Position numbers and translations under genes: made by a program
Part shown: one piece after another, positions 7,984 to 17,195 of the stretch
Numbering within the stretch: the first letter of the stretch is position 1
How the letters are laid out: the number at the start of each line of letters is the position of its first letter
Source of the DNA: Coprinopsis marcescibilis
Taxonomy: Eukaryota; Basidiomycota; Agaricomycetes; Agaricales; Psathyrellaceae
Assembly: GCA_004369085.1 (NCBI GenBank)
Contig: ML210293.1
Coordinates: 17,585 to 78,473 of the forward strand
DNA length: 60,889 bases
Direction of reading: 5' to 3'
Notes under the pieces: generated by a model
Told to the model about the DNA's origin: nothing
What the model saw: only the letters and a program-made list of their open reading frames with translations
The model's database searches: none

Positions 7984-10554
7984 TACAGTATACATACATA
8001 CATGGTGCACATAGTATCTGTATACAGGGCATATAGTCAATACATGAAATGACAATGGAAAGCAGTGCAAAATATATTTATGTAAGCAAGAATAGTGTGA
8101 GCTGATCCCCTGACAGTGTGCGATTGCGAGCGACTGCAGGGTTGCGCCAGCAAGCACACCATTGAAATATTGAAATCCCCACCCTCCGTGACGAAGTCCG
8201 TGATGAAGTCACGGACAAGCTGAAAGCTTGTGTATGTACATGGGACATCCAGTATATGTATACAGGTTATATAGTATATATATACAGGTCGTACAGTATA
8301 CGTACACAGGTTATATAGTATATATATACAGGTCGTACAGTATACGTACACAGGTTATATAGTATATATATACAGGTCGTACAGTATACGTACACAGATT
8401 ATATAGTATATATATACAGGTCATATAGTATATATACACAGGTCATACAGTCTATGTACACAGGTCATAGAGTATATGTACATGGGTCATAGAGTATATG
8501 TACATGGGTCATACAGTCTACATACACAGGTCATCCAGTCTACATAGAGGACACATACACTTTTCATAATGTGTACATAACGTGCACATGTTGTGTACAT
8601 GTTGTATATGTATGGTGTACATGTAGTGCACGTACTGTCTATATAGAGCCATGGGTCAGTGTAAAGTACTCCACCCATCAGGCAACAAGACAGTTGCTTG
8701 GAAATTACCAAAGCCACCAAGCCATGTCATCAATCATCATCATCACTGTCATTCCCACTGTCCTTGCTGCTTTCCTTGTTGCTGCCTTGTTCCCTTTCCA
8801 TTGCTGCTGCAATAAACAACTTCAATGTGTGCTTAGGACCCTTCTTTTCAATATCTCGATGTGGTTTCTCATCAGTGAATGATTTCCTGGCTGCTTTGGC
8901 AGCCTTCTTCTGCTGATTCCATGCTGCGATCTCTGCCTGGAGCTCTTGCTTTTGGTTGGCAATTTCCTCATTCCTGAGCTCCCATTCCTCACATGCCACC
9001 TTCCAGTCTACCCTTGCCTTGGCTTTCAACTCGCTTTCCTTTTCTTTTGCCTTCTGGGCTTCTGTGAACTCGACAACTCTCTCAAAGAATGCATCACCTG
9101 ACATCAGTTGGGGTAGGCCATTGCCAAGAAGTTTTCCCTTGCCCTTCCCCTTGTTTGCCTGCTTCTCTTCTTTATGACTGAGCTGGTGACGAAGCTTGTT
9201 GCAATAGGCTTTATTGAGTATCTGTGATTTCTGAAGCTGGATAACACGGTGTTGTAATGCCTCATTTGCAGCCTCAGATTCTTGAAGTGCTGCCAGGAGG
9301 TGGACTTCATTCACTGACTGTGGTTTGATTTTCAGCATGTCGGCAGTGGAGGGGTGGTGGATTTAGAGATGGGACCAGTTGTGGCTTGTATCATAGGTGT
9401 GTCTGATGTGATTGGTTTCACTCCCAGAAGATGACCAACCCTTGATTTTGCCAGCTCCTGTGCAGCTTCACCAACAATCGCTTTTCAACGTGCGACCTGG
9501 GCATCTGACAGTGATGGTGGACAGCTTTCATCATCTTCAGCAATAGTTCCAAGTGGTACGTCATCCTCCAATTCAAGGTTTCGCAGAATCTTCTCTAGGT
9601 GGCAGAAAGGTGTGGCAAGTAGCACAGGGAGATTCAATTTGACAGAGGATGATGTCTTGCTTGGGGCAAACATTTTTGGTGTGATGACGGATGGATCGAA
9701 GGGGTGAACACCGGTCTTCCGGAATGCTTCACAAACATTCTCCTCTGTCAGTGCTGCCATGTGTGCCTTGCTGTAGATTTGAATGAAGTTTTCTTTTGTG
9801 ATTTCTTGGCTGGTTATTCGCACGAAATTGTCCCTCTCTGTACTGAGGCATCACTTGAGGACAGCAAATACAACAACATCCAGTCCCTGGTAAATGTGTG
9901 TTGTGTGTGAGGGGTAGCAGAGCATGACAATCTTGTGCTCTCATGCAAAGCTGAGAAACTCAAGGCTATAGTGGGAGGTGTGACCATCCACTAGAAGCAG
10001 CCAGTATTCACCATCTGCCGTCTTGACCATTGTTGCAATATGGAATAGCTTCAACCAATCAAGGCCAATTTGCTTGTTCATCCATCCTTTCTCAGAATAG
10101 CTGAGTACTTTACTCTGGCCCACAGGTGTATGCCAGGTATACATATACCTAGCATATACCTGGTGCACCCCCCATGCATACCCAATGTATACCTGGTGTA
10201 TACCTAGCATATACCCCATGTATACCTGGTGTATACCTGATGTATGGTATATGCTAGGTATACACTAGGTATATGTATTGTGCTTGAGATGGTTGCAGTG
10301 AAGCATTGGACAACTATTGAGGGGCATCATTTTGTACTGTCCACAAAGAAGAATGGGGAGACAGGTGTCATGTCGTAGAATGCCTAGGAATATGCATTGC
10401 AAAAACCAAAGCCTGCAGATTGCATCAACCTATCTGGCAGAAATATCAAAAGGAACATAGTCGAACATGGACAACAGGAATCTGATGAGCCTTGCAGAGG
10501 CCAAATAAAGGATCTCAATGTGGTCAGGTTGGACAACTCATGATGAACCTCAAA

Positions 10555-10862
10555 AAGAACACCTGGAGTGAAGTATTACTTTAAGCCCAAAAGATACTAT
10601 TGTGTGGAAACTATCTGTTATCCATGTGCAACAGTGTTGTCAAGTCGTGGGCTATATAACACAAGTTTGTGAACAGTTGAATGCATGGCTTGGAGGATAT
10701 GGTTCTATTTTAAAGCCAATAACTGCTACAAACTTTAACTAGACTGTTCATGTCATGCTATACTATCACACTCAAACTATACTTGCAAAGCAGGAAGCAA
10801 AAGAAAAAGGAGAAAAAGGAAAGAATGATAAGGATGAAAAAGATAATTTGTACAAGGTATAC
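10555..10862 (+). pseudogene. KDZ/CxC-type transposase fragments (copy 4)
   Basis: A first frame gives KRYYCVETICYPC, resembling the (R)YFCVETICxPCG block of CxC-cluster-associated KDZ transposases as I remember them. After a frame change around 10640-10660 the translation becomes CEQLNAWLGGYGSILK, then TATNFN, a stop, HVMLYYHTQ and a Lys/Glu-rich tail. In complete family members these blocks are separated by a long catalytic region that is missing here, so this is an internal deletion product. The tail frame runs into the N gap. Confidence 0.55.
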
Positions 10863-10872
10863 NNNNNNNNNN
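10863..10872. other. Assembly gap flanked by a 95-bp exact duplicate
   Basis: Ten Ns separate two identical 95-bp stretches, 10768-10862 and 10873-10967. Exact duplication on both sides of a short placeholder gap is what appears when two overlapping contig ends are scaffolded without merging. The true sequence probably has one copy and no gap. Confidence 0.9.
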
Positions 10873-11039
10873 ACACTCAAACTATACTTGCAAAGCAGGA
10901 AGCAAAAGAAAAAGGAGAAAAAGGAAAGAATGATAAGGATGAAAAAGATAATTTGTACAAGGTATACACCAGGTATACATATACCTGATGTATGGTATAT
11001 GCTAGGTATACACTAGGTATATGCTGGGTATATGTATAC

Positions 11040-11140
11040 CTGATGTATACCCAGTGTATACCCAGTGTATACCCAGTGTATACCCAGTGTATACCCAGTG
11101 TATACCCAGTGTATACCCAGTGTATACCCAGTGTATACCC
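11040..11140. repeat. Homogeneous 11-bp tandem array in copy 4
   Basis: About nine consecutive TATACCCAGTG units with no visible change, in the right subterminal arm. The uniformity contrasts with the mixed units on either side and suggests recent local expansion. Confidence 0.9.
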
Positions 11141-12190
11141 AATTACCTAGTGTATACCTGATGTATACCTAGCGTATACCTAGTGTATACCTAGCATATA
11201 CCTAGTGTATACCTAGTGTATACCTGATGTATACCTAGTGTATACCTGATGTATGTATACCTAGCATATACCTAGCATATACCTGTGGGCCAGAGGTAAG
11301 TGTAGGAATAGCTGATGCTTTGAATCACCAATGTGAGTGCAAAATCATTATTAGCAGTGACAATAGCTTACGATGCATTGGCAGGATTGTTCTGTTTCCA
11401 CTTGATTTGATACCCTTTCCCTTTGAAAATCATTGCTGGAGGAAGAGAGCTACCATTGGCACAGATTGAGACAATAATGGTGATGTTTTTGCGGTTCCTG
11501 GTCCTTTGCTGATATTCGAGGCCAGACCTCTGAGGACCAATCACATGCTTGTGATCTGACCTGTATGGCTGGCATCCAACCTCATCGACTCCATAGATGT
11601 TGTGAGGCTTGATGTTGTAGTCCTCCAAAGCTTTCTTCAGAAGGTTGTAGAATGCTTTGTTGGTATTTTTGTTGGCTGCCTGTGCTTGTTTCATCTCCAG
11701 TAGTGTGGACCAGACAGACTTGAGCTGATCCGAATGCTTTTTCACAAACCGTTCTGTATAGCACTTCCCAACTCCTTTTTCCTGGAATTTGTCTCCGAGT
11801 CAAGCATTCAGTATGTTGTCAATGTCCAATTTGAGCTGTTTATAGTTGAGTGGGAATCCTTGATTGGCAGAAGTCAAAAGATGATTGATGATGAGCTCCG
11901 TCTCCTCAGGTAAGAGCCATTCCTGGTCCTGAACTATCTTGAGGCAGCTTTTCCTTCCTTTCCATTGTTCATTCAGGGTGTGGTGGCTGAGCTTGATTTC
12001 CTTCCCAGTTTCTGTGAAGAATTCCCCCTTAATCCACAGGCAGACAGCAGGAGTGCCATCCCATGGGACAACTGGCAGCTTTGATTGCTCAATGTCATAT
12101 GCCTTGATTGCCTTCTGCATCAAGGATTCCTTGATTTGTGATGCCTCTCAATCTTTGTCTGCCTTTGACTTTGCCTTGTTGACCATCCTA

Positions 12191-12751
12191 GATGGGTTGA
12201 GAGTGCAGAATGGCAGTGTGGAAAGGATACCAAGCAGAGAAATTGGCACAAACTGGGAGGATCTCTCTGTATGGGTTCCCCAATCATTTTCTGTGTCAAC
12301 TCCTTAATCCTCCTGTGCTTGGCTATTACTCCCTAAAATTCAAATGGGCTCGGGAATGTATTCAGTGATCCTCTAATGCTCACTGGGCTGAATCTGAGGC
12401 AGTATGTGGGCTAAATGGCCATGCTACAGCCCTGAACAATTTTGAAGGGACCCGAAAACAGTGTAATTTCCAGTCAGTATTGATGTTGCAACCGGTTTTT
12501 CTCAGCAGGCATCTGTCCCCTCATTACAAAAATTTAGCGCCATATTTTCACTATGCTAGAGACATTATATACGCAGTTTTGAGACGGTTCACTTTGTTGT
12601 AGAAGAGCTACAATGCAAACGAGGCAAGCATGTCTTGTTGGGTGATTGTGTCTCATCATGTGGTCAATGACCATATGATTACAACAGCAACAGACCCAAC
12701 ATCTATGACCAATACTAAATTCAGGAGAATTTCAGAGATAAATGGGGGTAA
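12191..12751. other. Stretch with no recognisable gene
   Basis: Sequence upstream of the pogo transposase start. It may include the element's 5' untranslated part and terminus, but no TIR could be matched to the 8671-8730 side. Otherwise nothing recognisable. Confidence 0.3.
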
Positions 12752-13152
12752 TGTTACGTATATGGGCATCTTCAAAGAAGACCTTGATTGGCTGATAATG
12801 AAGGAACACAAGTTACAGTCAGAAGGTCTTATTGGATATAGTTTTTCTTGATAAACAGACATGAGGATAGATAAGAACATTATTTATAGTATGATAACAG
12901 ATGGACCTCATCGATTACATTGATAGGAGATAACAGAATTATATTTAAACTTACCTTGTTAGGTAGTTGTACTGTAGCTTTGATCTCATTTTACTTGTAT
13001 CTACAAGTAGTCTTGCAATACAAGTCTTCTTACTTGTCTTACTTGATCTCAATTGAACACTCAATCCATCTCAATGTTACCTTGGTGCGACTCCTTGCTT
13101 CTCTCAAGACTACCAAATGGCTAAGGCGTATTACTTGCCTTGAATCGTAACA
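12752..13152 (-). repeat. Probable solo LTR
   Basis: A 401-bp segment begins and ends with TGTTACG/CGTAACA, the TG...CA borders of LTRs in a 7-bp inverted repeat. On the minus strand a TATA-like CTATAAATAATG lies roughly two thirds along, fitting a U3-R boundary. No second LTR or internal domains are near. The five bases on each side do not match, so a target duplication is not supported; recombination or decay could explain that. Confidence 0.45.
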
Positions 13153-14042
13153 CCCATGAGCCTCATGCCACATGCGCCTAGACACACCTTAACAAAAAAT
13201 AACAACAATCGCATCTAAGTTATATTGGTATCTACATCAGTAATCAACATCTTTCCTCTGCTCTCCTACCAGGTTGCACCATAGCAAACCAACAGCCATT
13301 TGATATGTATGATAAACTATGCAGTATCAATTTTCCTTGTAACATAGTTACTTTACAACACTAGACCACCACTACCACCATGCCCCAAAGTTAGAACTGT
13401 CTTCTCCCCCCTTGCCTTTGCTGCTTATTTGGCTCTCCATACCCTTGCTTTTGACTCAACTTGCTCTGCACCCAATCTGCACAACCATACTTTCAAGCTT
13501 CAAGTCTCCACTCAACTTGCTCTGCACAACCTTGCTTCCAACCTGGACCTTGGACTGCTGACACCTCAGACCTACTCTGCATAGCCTTGCTTTCAACTTG
13601 CTCTGCACTTTGGGCAGCAGAGATATGTATGGTGCCTCTTTTCAACACAGTCTCTACCTTCTGGTGTGTTATGGTCTGTGGATCAGCCATGGACCAATGG
13701 TGGATGTGTCACAGCAATCTGCATAGTGTCTGTTTAGTGTATAATATGTATTATTACTATTATTGAAATGTCTATCATATTGGTTCTGTGACAGGGAATC
13801 TGGCATGAAAAAGGCTCATTTTAAATCCCTGTGCAAACTGTATATGACTACACTCCAAACTTGATTCTTGGCATGAGGTTATGTCTGGAGTTGTGTGGGA
13901 CAACAGTAATCTCACTGGGATTCATCAGCTTAAATTCACCCCCCAAATTATCATAAACATCTTTTGAACACAGCCATCCAACACATTATCTATAGATTAC
14001 CTACAACAGCAATGCACATGCAACAGATGAACAATCATCATC
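13153..14042. other. Gene-free boundary between TE island and gene-dense region
   Basis: No gene recognised. At 13440-13620 a degenerate repeat recurs about three times (CAACTTGCTCTGCAC, paired with CCTTGCTT), suggesting an old tandem or LTR fragment. The last 150-200 bp up to 14042 presumably include the 3' untranslated region of the ZUO1-type gene, which ends at 14043. Confidence 0.45.
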
Positions 14043-15615
14043 TCAGGTTTCCTCGGTAGCACGCTGTTGTCGGCGGGCTTTCTTGGCAGCGTTGGCGGCG
14101 GCAGCCTTGGCCTTTTTAGCGTCGGCACGGACAGCCTAAAGCACACTCAGCACGCGACTCTGAGCAAAATAGAATTAATTCGCACCTTTTCAGCCTCCTC
14201 CTTGGCCTTGGCCTCTTCTTCGAGGCGCTTCTTCTCGGCTTCTTCCTCCTGTTTGGTCTTTTTAGCGGGAACATTGGGGGCAGCAGCCTTCTTCTTGGCT
14301 TCCCTAGCTTCCTTCTCCTGCTGCTTGATCCGCTTGATACGGGGGTCGATGCTGGAGAACCATCAGACCTTGTGGCAATACGGGAAATACTTGAAGACAT
14401 ACCTCAAAGCGAGATCAACCAGGCCGCGCAACTTGGTCGTGTCCTCCTTCTTTCTACGAGCACGTTCTGTCTTGTTCTTCTTCTCGGTATAACGCTTGTC
14501 ATCACGGCTGAAAGTGAATCGCTTTCAAGAAAAATCCACAATGCAAGTCAGCCGGTCACGCACCTGTCACTTCCCTCATTGACCTCCTTATCCAACCATT
14601 CAAAGCTCCTCCAACTGTCAAAGTTGTACCAGAAATCGTAAAAGGCCTCAACCTCTTGCTTGGAGGCATCGACACCGCCAAGGCCAGGAACAGGCTGGGT
14701 CTTTGAGAAACGAGAGAACAAGTCGAAAGCGGTCGAGAACTCTTTGAAAAAGTCGAAGTTCTTGCTCTAACGAATGATATTTGCATGAGAACAGCAAACA
14801 TAACTCAGACGAACGTCGAATGCGTACCTTGGTCGCAGCGGCAGTGGGGATGTATTCCTCCAGCTCCATAAACTGGGGATCGACAGAGTCGAATTGCCTT
14901 CGCTTCTCGGCGTTGGTCAGAACCTCGTGTGCCTTTTGGATGCACTTGAAGAACGCGTCGTCGTTGGTGTTCAATTGGACGCCGGTTTCGAAGCCAGGGG
15001 TGGCGGATGCCTTCTTATCGGGATGGTGCTTCAAGACCTTTTTGCGATCTAAAAAGAGAGGGTAAGGAGCTGGATGAATATCGCGGTTGGATTAAACATA
15101 CGGGCAATCTTGATCTGCTCGGCAGTAGCACGGTAGCGCAAGTGGGAGAGGCCGAGGACGGCATACAGATCGTGTTTCTGTCGACAGGTTGTAAATACGG
15201 GCGCTAGCAGGGCGAAGATCGATGCACACTCACCTTCCATTCCTTGGGATCCAATGTCAACAGCTCCTCAGGTTCTTCCTCTTCTCCGACACCGAGATCA
15301 TCCTCCTGGGCATCGATAGTGGGGTTCAAGGCAGCATGGCGCTCGCGTTCAGCCTCCAAATGCTTGTCAAGCTCGGTAAACGAGTGAGCGTGGTGCAAAG
15401 AGAGTCTGAGATGGTTGATATAGGCAGGGCCGACTTGCAAAAGCGAGCGATGACCACTGGGATGGGGTGCTTTCGGACAGCAATAAGATATAGAGGTCGA
15501 CGATGAGGACCAGGCCAAACTTACCCGACAACCTCGAGGTCGAGGGAGCACTGGGGGTCTTGTAGGTAGTGGGGGTAGGAGGGATAGCAATGGGGAGAAT
15601 CTGTACAGAAGCCAT
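14043..15615 (-). CDS. ZUO1: Zuotin/MPP11-type ribosome-associated J protein
   Basis: J-domain co-chaperone of the ribosome-associated complex: it docks at the exit tunnel and stimulates Hsp70 Ssb on nascent chains. Eight exons (15525-15615, 15234-15469, 15102-15177, 14828-15048, 14564-14766, 14403-14507, 14186-14351, 14043-14135) give 396 aa. The J domain starts at KHDLYAVLGLSHLRY and contains the HPD motif in LKHHPDKK, followed by the Zuo1 signature FFKEFSTAFDLFSRFSK and FYDFWYNFDSWRSFEWLD. A long Lys/Ala/Glu-rich charged helix ends the protein (KKARRQQRATEET), close to yeast Zuo1 in length, with no SANT domains as in MPP11. The hydrolase gene upstream on the same strand ends only 84 bp from this ATG. 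Confidence 0.93.
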
Positions 15616-15699
15616 AATGTCGTTCTAGTCAACTCGAATTATCGTCGCCAAATTTTCTATTCACCAAAAGTTTGATCCCATTATCTAAGCAACTTCTAC

Positions 15700-17007
15700 T
15701 TATAGCTTTGATCGCGATGTTGCCCCTGTCCCACTGAGCGCCTTGAATATCTCCTTTGCAAGCCCATTAGGATTGACTTGAGGTGTCTGACGAGGTATTC
15801 AATACATGTTTCGTATCAAATGTGCTGCGCTTACCAGGTGTCCTGCCTTGGGTACAAGGGAAAACGACTCCAGGTTCTGAACTCCACCTACCAACACCAG
15901 GATGTCTTCCTTGACCTCTGCTGGCCTGCAAACAGTATTCGTCAGACGAGATCCTCTGGAACAGGAATGAAGCTCACAGATAATCGTTTATTTCGCCATA
16001 TATCAGGTGTGTGGGCACTTGTTTCACGTACGCGGTGAGCAGTCCATAGGCGCGACTGGACCCAAGAGGATCACGGTAGCAAGCCTTTCTACGGGTCAGA
16101 GGACGATATCCCCATACATCTCGCGAGACTCACCGCTTCCTGCTCACGAGTGCACTTCAAAGTAACTCCTTCGCCATTATCCAGCGGTTTCAAGCCAGTT
16201 TCCTGCAGAAAAAGTTCGCGTCAATGTTTACAGGCGCAATGTCTCCACCTACCACATAGCCTTTCAGAACACGGTCGTCCCATTGCTTCCACGTCCCTCT
16301 CGACTTTAGAATCTTGTATGCTTCTTCTTTCGAGGGCCAGGTATCGCGTCTATTCTCGGCTCCGCCCGTCAACATACCGCTGGCTGCCTTTCCAAACGTT
16401 GGCGCCATTATCATCAATTCGCAGAATATCACAGCCTTGAACTTGACTCTTGGGTGGTGGCCCGCCATCAAGACCCTTTCCATTAACAGAAATCAAAAAG
16501 AGCCCAAGAGATCTTACGGAATATACGTACATCGACACAGCACCCATAGAGTGTCCAACCCCAACCAGATTATGCTTTGAAAAGTCGACATTGACCCCGG
16601 AGCCATATCCCGAAAGGAAAAGATGGATCGAGCGCGCATACTCTTCCCAGCCAACTATGCATACGTGGTTAGCACCGTGATTAGAATACACAGCCAACAC
16701 ACGTACAGATAGGAGTGTAACCCACTCTCAAGACCTCCTGGTTCAGAGCCGCACTGTCTCCATGGTTGGGAGCTTCGATGGACCAGAACTCGCGAATCTT
16801 GAGTTTGGAAGGCTGGCTTTCGACTAGAACCTGCAAATCTTCGATGGTGGGTTCCCAAGTCTCCTTATTGAAGCTGGTTCCATGCGCGAAGACCATGGTC
16901 AGGCCATCATGAGCTTGAGTTTTTGGGTCCCAGTAGCGATTAGCCTTGATGAGGAGTGGGTAATAGGGTCGTGGGTCGAAAGTAAATGTTTCTTTCGTCA
17001 AAACCAT
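15700..17007 (-). CDS. Alpha/beta hydrolase fold protein
   Basis: Probable soluble esterase- or lipase-like enzyme of the AB_hydrolase_1 group; substrate unknown. The start MVLTKETFTFDPRPYYPLL (ATG 17007) was chosen because it opens the conserved N-terminus of basidiomycete relatives. The oxyanion-hole segment is VFAHGTSFNKETWEP, the nucleophile elbow GVGHSMGAV (exon 2), and the catalytic His probably AGHL near the C-terminus. About seven exons; well-defined ones are 16707-17007, 16531-16654, 16253-16475 and 16134-16202. It lies between HMG-CoA lyase (188 bp upstream) and the ZUO1-type gene (84 bp downstream), all on the minus strand. The stop is at 15700-15702, after SRSKL; this SKL C-terminus is a canonical peroxisomal targeting signal type 1. 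Confidence 0.88.
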
Positions 17008-17195
17008 TGTTGTAGTTGACTGCAAGGTTTTCCACCTACCCCGCACATGGTTTGCCCAAGACTCGGGTTTTATGATGTTGGGCAGTACCGGATTCAATTG
17101 CTCGCTTGCATGGGATATTATCGCTTTGGCATTGATCCGGTCGTGTATATTGGAAAACAAGGAGTGATGTCATCGCTACTGACTACGCCCCTAAT

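Larger units (their letters stand above)
6093..8671 (-). mobile_element. KDZ-like deletion-derivative transposon, copy 3 (host of a nested Tc1)
   Basis: Left end CTACACTTATCACTGACCC; right end, read inward, GAGTACTTTACACTGACCC. The arrays use TGTACA/GTATAC-cored units. The left arm (6115-6300) is built from TATACATAAAG- and TCTACATG-like units. The right arm (8235-8640) includes a higher-order repeat of about 43 bp, repeated about three times at 8285-8420. A 1,324-bp Tc1 element is inserted in the core; without it the copy is about 1.25 kb. An acidic reading frame ending DDED-stop at about 6440 (minus) faces the left end, like the transposase tails of copies 2 and 4. Flanking 8-mers do not match. 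Confidence 0.75.
10103..11305 (+). mobile_element. KDZ-like deletion-derivative transposon, copy 4
   Basis: Left end GAGTACTTTACTCTGGCCC; right end, read inward, CTACACTTACCTCTGGCCC. It is flanked by a perfect 8-bp target duplication GAATAGCT (10095-10102 and 11306-11313) inside the pogo transposase frame, so its limits are well fixed. The arrays use an 11-bp TATAC unit. The left arm (10125-10270) has TATACCTGGTG and TATACCTAGCA. The right arm (10965-11285) has TATACCCAGTG repeated about nine times without change, then TATACCTAGTG forms. The core holds two transposase fragments on the plus strand. A 10-N assembly gap lies inside it. Confidence 0.9.
8730..12190 (-). pseudogene. Pogo/Fot-type DDE transposase, broken by transposon copy 4
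   Basis: The minus strand encodes a pogo-family transposase in pieces. The N-terminal DNA-binding part is at 12190-11800 (KAIKAYDIEQ..., WKGRKSCLK). The DDE core follows: first Asp in IYGVDEVG and a ICANGSSLPPAMIFKGKG segment (11745-11368). After the insertion come GWMNKQIGLDWLK, LLLVDGHTSHYS (second Asp) and THIYQGLDV (third Asp). A C-terminal EAFRKTGVHPFDP motif and a long coiled, charged tail end at 8730. All three Asp residues survive, but at least four stops interrupt the frame, mostly TGA where CGA is expected and one TAA where CAA is likely. Copy 4 (10103-11305) sits inside, with an 8-bp target duplication. Confidence 0.85.

Noticed and set aside
8730..9338. Independent 202-aa coiled-coil protein gene
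   Set aside because: It is in continuity with pogo transposase sequence upstream and matches the charged C-terminal tail of that family.
12752..13152. Complete LTR retrotransposon
   Set aside because: No second LTR, primer-binding site or internal domain was found within reach; at most a solo LTR.
16360..16377. Intron inside the hydrolase exon at GTATGT near 16377
   Set aside because: It would be only 18 nt and the frame is open through it.
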